Assembly (NCBI RefSeq): GCF_008364825.1
Contig: NZ_VTTO01000006.1
Span: 310,001 to 374,000 of the forward strand
Length of the DNA stretch: 64,000 nt
Reading direction: 5' to 3'
From: Azospirillum sp. B21
Lineage (GTDB): Bacteria; Pseudomonadota; Alphaproteobacteria; Azospirillales; Azospirillaceae
In this document: positions 29,597 through 40,697 of the stretch, piece by piece
How the letters are laid out: the number at the start of each line of letters is the position of its first letter
How positions within the stretch are numbered: position 1 is the first letter of the stretch
Notes under the pieces: generated by a model
Seen by the model: the letters and a program-made list of their open reading frames with translations, nothing else
Told to the model about the DNA's origin: nothing
The model's database searches: none
Translations under genes and position numbers: made by a program

Positions 29597-31330
29597 TCAG
29601 GTCAGTGCCGGCTCCTCGGCTGGCACCGCAAGAATCGCCGGTGCTTCACGGGGCAGCAGGATGGTGAAGCGGGTCCCCTGCCCCGGCCAGGATTGGACGG
29701 ACACCGTACCGCCCAGAGGGCCGGTGACCGTGTTGAACACGATGTGCAGGCCAAGACCCGAACCCCCTTGCCCCCGCTTGGTGGTGAAGAAGGGGTCGAA
29801 CACCTTCGACAGATGTTCCGGTGCGATACCGGCGCCATCGTCGATGAAGTCGATTCGCACCCGCTCGGTCCCATCCGGCTGCGCGGTGATCCGGATCGTA
29901 CCGGTCCGGTCGCCGTCGCCATAGGCGTGGACGACGGCATTGATCACCAGGTTGGTCAGCACCTGACCCAGGGCGCCGGGGAAGCTGTCCATCGTCAGTT
30001 CGTCGTCGCACTCCACCGTCACCTTCAGGTTGGTGCGCTTCAGCCGCGGGCGGAGCGAGAACAACAGTTCGCGGATATAGCTGCCCAGTTCGAACACCCG
30101 CCGGTCGCCGGAAGACTGGTCGACCGCCACCTGCTTGAAGCTCTGCACCAGCGAGGCGGCTCGGTCGATGTTGGCCATCAGCAGGCGGCTGCTCTCGCTC
30201 AACCCATCCAGGAACTCCAGGAATTCCGACCGGCGCAACGTGTTGCCGGTGAAGCGGTCGCGCAGGATTTGCGCCTGGTCGCCGATATGGCTGGCCGCCG
30301 TCAGGCCGATGCCGATGGGCGTGTTGATCTCGTGCGCGACACCCGCCACCAGCTGGCCGAGCGAGGCCATGGTTTCGGCCTGGATCAGGCTTTCCTGTGC
30401 CTCGCGCAGGTCGGCCAGCGCCTGCTCCGCCTCCTCCCGCGCCTGAACCATCGCCGACTCGGCGGCCTTGCGGTCGGTGATGTCGTAAAGCCAGGTCAAC
30501 AGAGCCGCTTCGCCGTCCAGTTCGATGCTGTTCCAGGACGACAAAACCCAGACGACGCTGCCGTCGGGCCGGCGGAAACGGATTTCGGCGTTGCGGAAGG
30601 GACCTTCGCGATCGAATCGAGTGATCAGCGCGTCGCGGTCGGCGGGATCGGCATACAGATCGGCCACCGGCGTGCGCATCAACTCGGACCGGCTGCGCCC
30701 CATCAGCCGCACGGACTGGGCATTGCAGAACAGCCAGCGGCCGTCACGGGTGGTGACGTTGACCGCGATGGGCGCCGCCTCCATGATCTTCAGCAGCCGT
30801 TCCTCGCTGGCGCGCAGCCGCTCCTCCTGCCGGCGGGCTTCGGTGATGTCGGTCATGATGCCGGCATAGCGCACTGCCCGCCCGGTCTCGTCGCGAAAGG
30901 CGCGGCCCTTGGCGGCGATCCACACCCAGCCGCCGCCTTCGTGCCGCAGGCGGTAGGAATAGGCGTAGCTGGTGGTCTCTCCCGCTAGATGCGAGGCGAT
31001 ATGGGCCAGCACCCGCTCGCGATCGTCCGCGTGCAGCCGCTTTTCCCAGAAGTCCGGCGGCATCGGCGGCCGGGCGCGATGGCCCAAAATGCGCGGGAAA
31101 GTGTCCGACCACCAGCAGGTGCCGGCCACCAGATCGGCATCCCACACAGCGGCGCCGGTGGCCTCCAGAGCCATCTCCAGCCGTTCGCCGATTTCCGGTT
31201 CATGGATGGACGGTCCCGGCGCGCTGTGCCGGCGGGCGGCCCGGCGCCCCGCGACAAGGCCCAGCAGCATCCCCAGCAGACCACCGGCTGCAACACCTGC
31301 CAGCGCCACCATCTCCGGTTCTGCCGCCAT
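29597..31330 (-). CDS. PAS-domain sensor histidine kinase
   Basis: This 577-residue protein has one N-terminal membrane helix (MVALAGVAAGGLLGMLLGLV), two PAS domains (about residues 40-165 and 180-300, the first ending AGIMTDITEARRQ), a helical linker, a HisKA site LVAGVAHEINTPIG with the phospho-His, and an ATPase with N-box TNLVINAVVHA, G1 DDGAGI and G2 GSGLGLHI. The start MAAEPEMVAL follows GGAGG; longer upstream sequence runs into the gatB terminator. No response regulator is adjacent, so it is an orphan kinase whose signal is unknown. Confidence 0.9.
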   Translation of the reverse strand: MAAEPEMVALAGVAAGGLLGMLLGLVAGRRAARRHSAPGPSIHEPEIGERLEMALEATGAAVWDADLVAGTCWWSDTFPRILGHRARPPMPPDFWEKRLHADDRERVLAHIASHLAGETTSYAYSYRLRHEGGGWVWIAAKGRAFRDETGRAVRYAGIMTDITEARRQEERLRASEERLLKIMEAAPIAVNVTTRDGRWLFCNAQSVRLMGRSRSELMRTPVADLYADPADRDALITRFDREGPFRNAEIRFRRPDGSVVWVLSSWNSIELDGEAALLTWLYDITDRKAAESAMVQAREEAEQALADLREAQESLIQAETMASLGQLVAGVAHEINTPIGIGLTAASHIGDQAQILRDRFTGNTLRRSEFLEFLDGLSESSRLLMANIDRAASLVQSFKQVAVDQSSGDRRVFELGSYIRELLFSLRPRLKRTNLKVTVECDDELTMDSFPGALGQVLTNLVINAVVHAYGDGDRTGTIRITAQPDGTERVRIDFIDDGAGIAPEHLSKVFDPFFTTKRGQGGSGLGLHIVFNTVTGPLGGTVSVQSWPGQGTRFTILLPREAPAILAVPAEEPALT

Positions 31331-31416
31331 GGAACCTCCGCCGTTTCCAGCACTGTGGCGATAGTAACCGGGAAAATTCAACTGGGGCCTTGCCGCACCG
31401 CTGCGCATCGCCCAAG

Positions 31417-31450
31417 AAAAAAGCCTCTCCCGCGGGGGAGAGGCTTTCTT
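31417..31450 (-). terminator. Rho-independent terminator of gatB
   Basis: A 10-bp stem AGCCTCTCCC/GGGAGAGGCT with a 4-base loop is followed on the minus strand by six T. It lies 45 bases after the gatB stop and upstream of the kinase start. Confidence 0.9.
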
Positions 31451-31494
31451 TCGGACAATATGGCGACTGCGCACCGCCAAAAGGGTGCGGGCGC

Positions 31495-32946
31495 TTACCC
31501 CTTCAGCTTCTTGGTCAGGATTTCGTTGACCATTGCCGGGTTGGCCTTGCCCTGCGTCGCCTTCATCACCTGACCGACGAAGAAGCCGAACAGCTTGTCC
31601 TTGCCGCTGCGGAATTCCGCTACCTTGTCGGGGTTGGCGGCCAGGACGGCGTCGATCGATCCTTCGATGGCGCTGGTGTCGGTGACCTGCCGCAGGCCCT
31701 TCTTCTCGACGATGTCGGCGGCCTTCTCGCCGGTCTCGAACATCGTCTCGAACACTTCCTTGGCGATGCGGCCGGAGATGGTGTTGTCGGCGATCAGGTC
31801 GATCAGGCCGCCAAGATTCTCGGCGGACACCGGGCTCTCCTCGATCTCCTTGCCCGCCTTGTTCAGATAGCCGAACAGCTCGCCGGTGACCCAGTTGGAG
31901 GCCAGCTTCGGATCGCGGCCCTTGGCAACCGCCTCGAAATAGTCGGCCTTCGACTTCTCCGAGACCAGCACGCCAGCGTCATAGACCGACAGCTTGTAGT
32001 CCTCGATGAAGCGGGCCTTCTTGTCGTCCGGCAGCTCGGGCAGCGTCTTCTTGATGTCCTCCACCCAGTCCGCATCGAGTTCCAGCGGCAGCAGGTCGGG
32101 ATCCGGGAAATAGCGGTAGTCGTGCGCCTCTTCCTTCGACCGCATCGAGCGGGTCACGAACTTCGTCGTGTCCCACAGGCGGGTCTCCTGGTCGATCTTG
32201 CCGCCTTCCTCGATGATCTCGATCTGGCGGCGCGCCTCATACTCGATGGCCTGCATGACGAAGCGGATCGAGTTGACGTTCTTGATCTCGCAGCGGGTGC
32301 CGAAGGCGTCGCCCGGCTTTCGCACCGACACGTTGACGTCGCAGCGCATGGAGCCTTCCTCCATGTTGCCGTCGCAGGTGCCGAGATAGCGCAGGATCGA
32401 CCGCAGCTTGCGCACATAGGCGCCCGCCTCCTCCGAGCTCCGCATGTCGGGTTCCGACACGATCTCCATCAGCGCCACGCCCGACCGGTTCAGGTCGATG
32501 TAGGTCTTGGACGGGTGCTGGTCGTGCAGCGACTTACCCGCGTCCTGCTCCAGGTGCAGGCGGGTGACGCCGACCGTGCGGCTGGTGCCGTCCGGCAGGT
32601 CCAGCACGATCTCGCCCTTGCCGACGATCGGCTGCAGGAACTGGCTGATCTGATAGCCCTGCGGCAGATCGGCATAGAAGTAGTTCTTGCGGTCGAAGAC
32701 CGAGTTCAGGTTGATCTGCGCCTTCAGGCCCAAGCCCGTGCGGACCGCCTGTTCGACGCAATATTCGTTGATGACGGGCAGCATGCCGGGGAACGCGGCG
32801 TCGACGAAGCTGACCTGGCTGTTCGGCGCGGCCCCGAATTCGGTGGCGGAGCCGGAAAACAGCTTCGCGTTCGAAATCACCTGGGCATGGACCTCAAGCC
32901 CGATCACCACTTCCCAATCGCCCGTTTCACCCTGGATGTACGACAT
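31495..32946 (-). CDS. gatB: Aspartyl/glutamyl-tRNA amidotransferase subunit B
   Basis: This 483-residue protein has the GatB signature: [12 protein letters not shown] at the N-terminus, the [15 protein letters not shown] block, the [11 protein letters not shown] motif, [18 protein letters not shown], and the C-terminal YqeY-like tail ending in KKLKG. It is the kinase and tRNA-binding subunit of GatCAB, which converts Asp-tRNA(Asn) and Glu-tRNA(Gln) to their amides in the cytoplasm. Length is normal. gatA and gatC are not adjacent in this window. Confidence 0.97.
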   Translation of the reverse strand: MSYIQGETGDWEVVIGLEVHAQVISNAKLFSGSATEFGAAPNSQVSFVDAAFPGMLPVINEYCVEQAVRTGLGLKAQINLNSVFDRKNYFYADLPQGYQISQFLQPIVGKGEIVLDLPDGTSRTVGVTRLHLEQDAGKSLHDQHPSKTYIDLNRSGVALMEIVSEPDMRSSEEAGAYVRKLRSILRYLGTCDGNMEEGSMRCDVNVSVRKPGDAFGTRCEIKNVNSIRFVMQAIEYEARRQIEIIEEGGKIDQETRLWDTTKFVTRSMRSKEEAHDYRYFPDPDLLPLELDADWVEDIKKTLPELPDDKKARFIEDYKLSVYDAGVLVSEKSKADYFEAVAKGRDPKLASNWVTGELFGYLNKAGKEIEESPVSAENLGGLIDLIADNTISGRIAKEVFETMFETGEKAADIVEKKGLRQVTDTSAIEGSIDAVLAANPDKVAEFRSGKDKLFGFFVGQVMKATQGKANPAMVNEILTKKLKG

Positions 32947-33188
32947 CGTTCCGCTCTTCGACGTTCACGGCACGGGACGGGCCGTGGACCGCCACGAAAA
33001 CGGGCGCCCCGGCCATACCCTTGGAATCCTGTTTCTTCTAACGCCCTTTGCGCCCGCGCGCACGCTTTATCGCGCCGCCGCTTTTCCAACCCCGCCCTAC
33101 CCCTATTGTGCGCCCCACCACAGACGCTCCGTTAACCCTCGGGCAAGCTTTGACCGCCACGCTGAACAGGTCGAGCGGGGAGGTCGTG

Positions 33189-33914
33189 ATGTCGGTTCAA
33201 GCGCTGATGCGGAAGATCGGGTTCGGTGCGGCTCTGGGCGGGCTGCTGGTGGCGGGTGCCGCGATCAGCCATGCCGCCACCCAGCCGGCCGCCACCCAGC
33301 CAAACTCCACCCGCCCGGCCAACGTCTCCCTCGCGCCGGTAACCGTCAATCCGGCGCCCGCGGCTCCGGCCTCCGCCGAATTCCCCGACGCCATCCTGTC
33401 GCGCAGCGACCAGGGCGAGGCCACGGTCCTGCGGTTGGACGGCATCATCACGCCGGGGGCGGAGCGCCGCTTCGTCGACGCCCTGCATGCCCTGCCCGCA
33501 CGCCGTCCGGTGGTGGTCGAACTGTCGAGCCCCGGCGGCTTCACGGCGGCGGGATATCGCATGATCGACGCGGTGCTGGCCGAACGCCAGGGCGGCCGTC
33601 CGGTCGCCACCCGGGTGCGCGACGGCGACTCCTGCGAAAGCATGTGCGTCGGCCTGTATCTGGCCGGCTTTCCCCGTTATGCGGCCCCGCGTGCGGAGTT
33701 CATGGTCCATGCCCCGCGCATGGCGGAGAACGGCCGGATGACCATGCGCTCCACCCAGGCGATGGTGCAGCGGCTGGTGTCGCTGGGAGCCTCCCCGGCC
33801 TGGATCCAGCGCGTGACGGCAGCCGGCGGCTTCTCCGGCACCCGCGACTATCGCGAAACCGCCGACCGCCTGACCGCCGACGGCGCCAACATCGTCACCG
33901 ACCTGCTGCGCTGA
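33189..33914 (+). CDS. Exported ClpP/crotonase-fold protein
   Basis: This 241-residue protein has a signal peptide (MRKIGFGAALGGLLVAGAAI), a Pro/Ala-rich linker and a ClpP-like domain with VVVELSSPGGFTAAGYRMID and GDSCESMCVGLYLAGFPRYA. The Ser between the two Cys is the likely nucleophile. It matches the pattern of predicted periplasmic ClpP-like proteins common in alphaproteobacteria. The start follows GGGGAGG. It converges on dpaL and overlaps its end by 20 bases. Confidence 0.75.
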   Translation: MSVQALMRKIGFGAALGGLLVAGAAISHAATQPAATQPNSTRPANVSLAPVTVNPAPAAPASAEFPDAILSRSDQGEATVLRLDGIITPGAERRFVDALHALPARRPVVVELSSPGGFTAAGYRMIDAVLAERQGGRPVATRVRDGDSCESMCVGLYLAGFPRYAAPRAEFMVHAPRMAENGRMTMRSTQAMVQRLVSLGASPAWIQRVTAAGGFSGTRDYRETADRLTADGANIVTDLLR

Positions 33915-35154
33915 CCGGCTCCTCCGCCACTCTCTCCGGCGAGCGGCCGACGATCCGCTCATAGACCTCCGGGTCGGTCGCACCTTCGGTCCCGAACACC
34001 AGAACCCGGGCGTCGGGCGCGAGGCCGAGTGCGAGCCGCACATCCTCATGTGCCGTGGCGCAGAGCAGCCCGGCCAGCCCGGCCACGCCCGATTCGCCCG
34101 CCACGATCGGCCTGCCGCCGTGCTTGCCATCGGCCAGCTTGCGCATGGCGGTGACTGCACCCTCGTCGGGAATCGTCAGGAAATCATCGGCGCCGCGTTC
34201 CAGGATCGCCCAGGCCAGCAACGAGACCTCGCCGCAGGCAAGGCCGGCCATCACCGTGTCCAGGTCGCCCTCCGACCGCATCGGACGGCCGGCGACGGCA
34301 CTCTGGTACAGGCAGTCGGCGTTGTGCGGCTCCACCACCACGAAGCGCGGACGCTGGCGGCCCCAGCTTTCCCACAGATGGCCGCAGACAGCAGCCGGCA
34401 GACTGCCGACGCCGCCCTGGACGAAGACATGGGTCGGCCGTTCGCTGGCGGGAAGCTGGGAGATCGCCTCCTCCACCATGACGGTGTAGCCCTGCATCAC
34501 GTCGCGCGGGACATCCATATAACCGGTGTAGGAGGTGTCGGAGACGACGAACCAGCCCTGCTCCGCCGCATCGGCGGCGGCCCGGCGCACCGCGTCGTCG
34601 TACGACCCGTCGACCACCACCACCCGCGCCCCGTACGCCTCGATGGCCGCACGGCGTCCGGGTGAGCAGGCGGCCGGCACGTACACCACGCAGTTGCAGC
34701 CGAACACCTGCGCCCCCCAGGCCACGGAACGGCCGTGGTTGCCGTCGGTCGCGGTGGTTACGGTCAATGTACGCGTCACCCGGGCATAGCGGCCGACGAC
34801 GAGATCGAGCGCCGTCACGGGTACGCCCGGCACCCGCGCCGTCACCTCCCGCGTCAGCAGCCGCAACACGGCATACGCTCCGCCCAGCGCCTTGAAGCTG
34901 CCCAGCGCGAAGCGGGCGCTTTCATCCTTGTACCAGAGCCGGTCGATCCCGGCCTCCCGCGCCAAGCCCGGCAGGGAGCGCAGCGGCGTCGGGGCATAGC
35001 CGGGCCAGGCGCCGATCTCCGCCATCGCCTCTTCGAAGGCGGCGCGGCTCAGGATCGCGCGTTCGGACGGGCCGTAGGCTCGCTCATGGTCGGCGCGGGG
35101 GTTCGAATGGAGGCGCGGCAGGCAGGAGGATGGGGAGACCGCTTGGTGGGGCAT
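33895..35154 (-). CDS. dpaL: Diaminopropionate ammonia-lyase
   Basis: This 419-residue PLP enzyme of fold type II has the PLP-Lys motif LGSFKALGGAYAV, the TATDGNHGRSVAWGAQ block specific to DpaL/YgeX, the QGGVGSLPAAVCGHLW glycine loop and VAGESGVAGLAGLL. It cleaves 2,3-diaminopropionate to pyruvate and two ammonia. The start MPHQAVSPSS is chosen because the upstream extension is Arg-rich non-conserved sequence. Neighbours give no pathway partner. Confidence 0.93.
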   Translation of the reverse strand: MPHQAVSPSSCLPRLHSNPRADHERAYGPSERAILSRAAFEEAMAEIGAWPGYAPTPLRSLPGLAREAGIDRLWYKDESARFALGSFKALGGAYAVLRLLTREVTARVPGVPVTALDLVVGRYARVTRTLTVTTATDGNHGRSVAWGAQVFGCNCVVYVPAACSPGRRAAIEAYGARVVVVDGSYDDAVRRAAADAAEQGWFVVSDTSYTGYMDVPRDVMQGYTVMVEEAISQLPASERPTHVFVQGGVGSLPAAVCGHLWESWGRQRPRFVVVEPHNADCLYQSAVAGRPMRSEGDLDTVMAGLACGEVSLLAWAILERGADDFLTIPDEGAVTAMRKLADGKHGGRPIVAGESGVAGLAGLLCATAHEDVRLALGLAPDARVLVFGTEGATDPEVYERIVGRSPERVAEEPVSAAGR

Positions 35155-35311
35155 GGCTTCGCTCTCCGGGCCGGCCGGTGGGCGACGCCGTCCGCGACGG
35201 CACATCCCGCGACCGCGCACAACGAGACCAGATGCCATCGCCCGCCGTCAAGACTCCAGCCTCAGCGCGGCTGCTACCGAATGAAGCATCGCCAAGGCAG
35301 GAGCGCCGCGG

Positions 35312-35614
35312 TCAACGCTTCCATTCGCGGCTGGATTTGATGAAATCGGTCAGGGTGACGCCGATCTTGTCGTCGATGATCGCCACTTCGCCACGGGCGA
35401 CCAGAACGCCTTCGACATAGACGTCGGTCGGATCCTTCAGATGGCGGTCGAGTTCGACGACGGCGCCGCGGCCCAGCTTCAGCAAGTCGCGGACGCGCAG
35501 CATGGCGGTGCCGATGACGACCTTGATCTCCACCGGCGCGTCGCCGATGGCGAAGGACGAGGCATCGCCGTCGTTGGGATCGGGCGCGCCGAGCAGGTCG
35601 TCGATGTTGGCCAT
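35312..35614 (-). CDS. fliN: Flagellar motor switch protein FliN
   Basis: This 100-residue protein has the SpoA domain pattern: VEIKVVIGTAMLRVRDLLKL, GRGAVVELDRHLKDPTDVYV, and GEVAIIDDKIGVTLTDFI. FliN forms the C-ring with FliM and FliG and takes part in torque and rotation switching. Length matches short alphaproteobacterial FliN. It lies outside any flagellar cluster here, so it is either an orphan copy or the sole copy displaced from the operon. Confidence 0.9.
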   Translation of the reverse strand: MANIDDLLGAPDPNDGDASSFAIGDAPVEIKVVIGTAMLRVRDLLKLGRGAVVELDRHLKDPTDVYVEGVLVARGEVAIIDDKIGVTLTDFIKSSREWKR

Positions 35615-35822
35615 GGCTGTCCAAGCTCCCGCGCCGGAATGGGCGCCTTCTTACACGAACGGCGTACTCTACACCCCGACCGGGCAGGCGGGCAACGCCA
35701 CCAACCGGCGGACTTTGCGACAAGATTGGGCTTTCCCCGCCCCAGCGCTTCGCCCACATTGTCTGCACGCCCGCCGCGGCGGGCATCCGCCATCCTGCCG
35801 GATCATTCGTTACGATTGAGTA

Positions 35823-36716
35823 ATGACGACTGCAGGGCAAGGGCACCGACCAACCGGAACCGGGTTCACCGTGATGACCGACAGCAGCATTTCCCCGCTT
35901 GTGGACGTTTCCTGGCTGAAAAGCCGGTTCGACAGCCCAGGCATCGTCGTCCTGGACGTGCGGACACCGCCCAGCGGCGGCTTCATTCCGGGAGCGGTTC
36001 ATTCCGACTACGCAACGGCCGGCTGGCGGACTGTGGTCGGCGGCGGGGCCGGGATGCTGCCGGAATCGGCGGCGCTGGAGGGGCTGATCGGCGGTCTCGG
36101 CGTCGGCACCGGCGACCATGTGGTGCTGGTGGCGGCCGGCGCCAATGCGTCGGACATGGGCAACGCCACCCGCGTCTACTGGACCTTCAAGATGCTGGGG
36201 CATGACGCGGTGTCGGTCCTGGACGGCGGCTTCGCTGCCTGGACCGCAGCCGGCGGTCCGGTGGTTCCGCAGCCGACAGTGCGCAAGCCGACCGGTTTCT
36301 CCGCCCGCCTCCGCAGCGACCTGCGCGCCACGCTGGAGGAGGTCGAAGCGGCGGTGAAGGCCGGCGGCACTCCGCTGCACGATGCCCGCTCCGCCGAGCA
36401 GTTCGCCGGCAAGGCCAAAAGCCCGCAGGCCCGCGCCGCCGGCACCATCCCCGGCGCGGTGAACCTGGACATCGCCCCGCTCTTCTCCGCGGCGGACCAT
36501 CGCTTCGCCTCGGCCGAGACGGTGAAGGCAATGGCCGACCAAGCCGGGCTGCCGCTGCAGGACCAGCCCATCACCTTCTGCAACACCGGCCACCTCGCCT
36601 CGGTGTCCTGGTTCGCGCTGAGCGAGATCGCCGGCGTGCCGGGCGTCCGGCTCTATGACGGGTCCATGTCGGAATGGAGCGCCGATCCGGAACGCCCTCT
36701 GCAGACCGAGGGCTGA
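35823..36716 (+). CDS. sseA: 3-mercaptopyruvate sulfurtransferase (two rhodanese domains)
   Basis: This 297-residue protein carries an inactive N-terminal rhodanese domain (VVLDVRTPPSGGFIPGAVHS) and an active C-terminal one with the Cys loop ITFCNTGHLAS. The active loop differs from the CGSGVTA form of E. coli SseA but fits related sulfurtransferases. It transfers sulfane sulfur from 3-mercaptopyruvate or thiosulfate. A start at the later Met of MTDSSISPL (35874) is equally plausible, since neither start has a strong ribosome site. It converges with murJ. Confidence 0.85.
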   Translation: MTTAGQGHRPTGTGFTVMTDSSISPLVDVSWLKSRFDSPGIVVLDVRTPPSGGFIPGAVHSDYATAGWRTVVGGGAGMLPESAALEGLIGGLGVGTGDHVVLVAAGANASDMGNATRVYWTFKMLGHDAVSVLDGGFAAWTAAGGPVVPQPTVRKPTGFSARLRSDLRATLEEVEAAVKAGGTPLHDARSAEQFAGKAKSPQARAAGTIPGAVNLDIAPLFSAADHRFASAETVKAMADQAGLPLQDQPITFCNTGHLASVSWFALSEIAGVPGVRLYDGSMSEWSADPERPLQTEG

Positions 36717-36717
36717 C

Positions 36718-38268
36718 TCACGACTTGGCCCGCCGGCGGCGCAGACGGCCAAGGTCGCTGCGCCGCACCAGCCCCAGCAGCACGGCAACGATGGCGTAGA
36801 CCGCCAGCCCGACCACTGCCAGCACCAGCAGCCCGCCCAACCGCTCGAACAGCCCGGTGGCACCCAGCCACGGCGCCAGTCGTTCGGTCGCCAGCCACAG
36901 GGTGCCGGCCATGGCGGATGCTGCGATCACCATGCGCGGCAGGTTGCGGGTCAGGCGCGCATCGGCCCGGAACAGGCCGCGCCGGTGCAGCAGCAGCGCC
37001 AGCAGGCCGGCATTCACCCAGGCGCCGACGGAGGTCGCGACCGCCAACCCGACCTGGGCCAACGGCCCCATCAGCGCCAGCTTCAGCGCCACATTGATGC
37101 CGACCGCCACCAGCGCCACCCGCACCGGCGTCGCCGTGTCCTGGCGGGCGTAAAAGCCGTTGACCAGACTGCGGATTACCACGAAGGCCGGCAGACCCAG
37201 CGCATAGGCCTGCAGGGTGAGGGCGGAGGCCGCGGCGTCGGACGGGCCGAAGGCGCCGCGCTGGAACAGCACCGACAGGATCGGCGTGCCCGCCACCAGG
37301 AAGGCAATGGCCGCCGGCAGGGTCAGCACCAGCGACAGTTCGATGGCGCGGTTTTGGCTGTCGACCGCGCCGGCTTCGTCGCCGCTCTTGATCCGCTTGG
37401 ACATTTCCGGAAGCAGAACGGTCCCGACCGCAATGCCGATCACCCCCAGCGGAAGTTGGTTCAGCCGGTCGGCGTAGTAAAGGTACGACACCGCACCCGT
37501 CGGCAGGGCCGAGGCGATCAACGTGTCGGCGAACAGGCTGATCTGCGTCAGGCCCGATCCCAACGCCGCCGGCCCCAGCACCGTCAGGAAGCGCTTCACG
37601 TCGGCGGACAGGCGCGGCACCACCGGCCGCAAGGTCATGCCTGCCCGCCGCGCGTCCCAGGCCAGATAGAGATACTGCGCCACGCCGGCGGCCAGAACGC
37701 CCCAGGACAGCGCATGGCCGGCACTCGGCATCAGCGGGGTTCCCACCACCAGCGCCGCGATCAGGCAGAGGTTCATCAGGATGGGGGCGGCGGCGGCGGC
37801 ACCAAAGCGGCTCATGCTGTTCAGCACGCCACCGTAGAGCGATACCAGCGAGATCAGCAGCAGGTAGGGGAAGGTGATGCTGGTGAACAGCACGGCCAGC
37901 CGGAACTTCTCCGGATCGTCGGCGAAGCCGGGGGCGAAGACCGTCATGAATTGCGGCATGAAGGCCAGCACTGTCAGCAGAAGCACCATCTGCACGATGA
38001 CCAGCAGGGTCATCACCTCGTCGGCGAAGCGGCGGGCCGCGTCGGCGCCGTCCTGCACCAGCTTGCCCGAGAACAGCGGCACGAAGGCGGAGTTGAAGGC
38101 ACCCTCCGCAAACAGGGCGCGGAAATGGTTCGGCAGCCGGAAGGCGACGAAGAAGGCGTCGGCCACCGGCCCGGCGCCGAGCAGCGCCGCGGTCAGCACG
38201 TCGCGCAGGAAACCAAGCACCCGGCTGGCCAGGGTCAGGCCGCCGACGGACAGGATATGACGGAACAC
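36718..38268 (-). CDS. murJ: Lipid II flippase MurJ
   Basis: This 516-residue protein has about 14 membrane helices and the MurJ family opening LASRVLGFLRDVLTAALLGA, then GPVADAFFVAFRLPNHFRAL and FAEGAFNSAFVPLFS. It translocates the peptidoglycan precursor lipid II across the inner membrane and is normally essential. Length is normal. It stands alone, divergent from an alpha/beta hydrolase gene. Confidence 0.96.
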   Translation of the reverse strand: MFRHILSVGGLTLASRVLGFLRDVLTAALLGAGPVADAFFVAFRLPNHFRALFAEGAFNSAFVPLFSGKLVQDGADAARRFADEVMTLLVIVQMVLLLTVLAFMPQFMTVFAPGFADDPEKFRLAVLFTSITFPYLLLISLVSLYGGVLNSMSRFGAAAAAPILMNLCLIAALVVGTPLMPSAGHALSWGVLAAGVAQYLYLAWDARRAGMTLRPVVPRLSADVKRFLTVLGPAALGSGLTQISLFADTLIASALPTGAVSYLYYADRLNQLPLGVIGIAVGTVLLPEMSKRIKSGDEAGAVDSQNRAIELSLVLTLPAAIAFLVAGTPILSVLFQRGAFGPSDAAASALTLQAYALGLPAFVVIRSLVNGFYARQDTATPVRVALVAVGINVALKLALMGPLAQVGLAVATSVGAWVNAGLLALLLHRRGLFRADARLTRNLPRMVIAASAMAGTLWLATERLAPWLGATGLFERLGGLLVLAVVGLAVYAIVAVLLGLVRRSDLGRLRRRRAKS

Positions 38269-38400
38269 GATGGCTGAATCGCTCTTGTGGTGCGGATGAT
38301 GCCCGGCGGCATCCTAGCGGTGCAGCCGCGTTCGTCATAGGATCGCCGCCCACATTCGTCCAGAACACATCTCACGACATCACAGGTCGAAGGCCCCGAC

Positions 38401-39186
38401 ATGCCGCAGCAGCAAGCCCTCCCCCTGACCTATCTGGAAGCCGGCGAAGCCAACGGCGGAACGCCGATGCTGGTCCTGCACGGCCTGTTCGGCTCGGCCC
38501 GCAACTGGCAGACGCTGGCCCGCCGCTTCGGCGAATCGCGCCGGGTCTATGCGCTGGACCTGCGCAACCACGGCGGCGCGCCCTGGGCCGAGGGCATGAG
38601 CTACCCGGAGATGGCCGCCGACGTGCTGCGCTTCCTCGACGACCGCGGCTTCGCCCGCGCCACCATCGTCGGCCACTCGATGGGCGGCAAGGTTGCCATG
38701 GCTTTGGCCCTTGCCCATCCGGAGCGGGTGGAGCGGCTGGTGGTGGCCGACATCGCCCCCGTCGCCTACACCCACACCCACGCCCCCTACGTCGCAGCCA
38801 TGAAGGCGGCCAAGCTGGAAGGCGTCACCCGCCGGCCGGAGGTGGAGTCCCAGCTGGCCAACGCCGTGCCGGAGGCGCCGCTGCGCTCCTTCCTGATGCA
38901 GAATCTGGTGCTGGAGAACGGCGTCTTTTCCTGGCGGATCAACCTCGATTCCATCGGCGCGAACATGGAGGGGCTGATCGGCTTTCCCGATTTCGGCGGC
39001 GCCCGCTATGAAGGTCCTGCCCTGTTCATCGGCGGCGGCGCCTCCGACTACATCCGGCCGGAACATCACGACGCCATCCGCCGCCATTTCCCCAAGGCGG
39101 AAATCCGCATGATCGAGGGGGTCGGACATTGGCTGCATGCCGAGCGCCCGGCCGAATTCGCGGCGATGGTGGAGGGATTCCTCTGA
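38401..39186 (+). CDS. Alpha/beta-hydrolase (YbfF-like esterase)
   Basis: This 261-residue protein has the oxyanion block MLVLHGLFGSARNWQTLARR, YALDLRNHGGAPWAEGMSYP, the nucleophile elbow IVGHSMGGKVAMALAL and the catalytic His in GVGHWLHAERP; a likely acid is Asp in GGGASDYIRPE. It is related to E. coli YbfF-type short-chain esterases; the physiological substrate is unknown. It lies upstream of eno with a 147-base gap and divergent from murJ. Confidence 0.88.
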   Translation: MPQQQALPLTYLEAGEANGGTPMLVLHGLFGSARNWQTLARRFGESRRVYALDLRNHGGAPWAEGMSYPEMAADVLRFLDDRGFARATIVGHSMGGKVAMALALAHPERVERLVVADIAPVAYTHTHAPYVAAMKAAKLEGVTRRPEVESQLANAVPEAPLRSFLMQNLVLENGVFSWRINLDSIGANMEGLIGFPDFGGARYEGPALFIGGGASDYIRPEHHDAIRRHFPKAEIRMIEGVGHWLHAERPAEFAAMVEGFL

Positions 39187-40611
<1,425 letters not shown>

Positions 40612-40624
40612 TCGCCGTGATGTG

Positions 40625-40663
40625 AAAAAGCCCCTCTCCGGGATGCCGGAGAGGGGCTTTTTT
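40625..40663. terminator. Bidirectional terminator after eno
   Basis: A 12-bp stem GCCCCTCTCCGG/CCGGAGAGGGGC with a GATG loop is flanked by five A and six T. It serves eno and the converging PHB depolymerase gene. Confidence 0.92.
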
Positions 40664-40697
40664 GTTGGTGGGGTGAGGGCACCGCGGAGAAGAACTC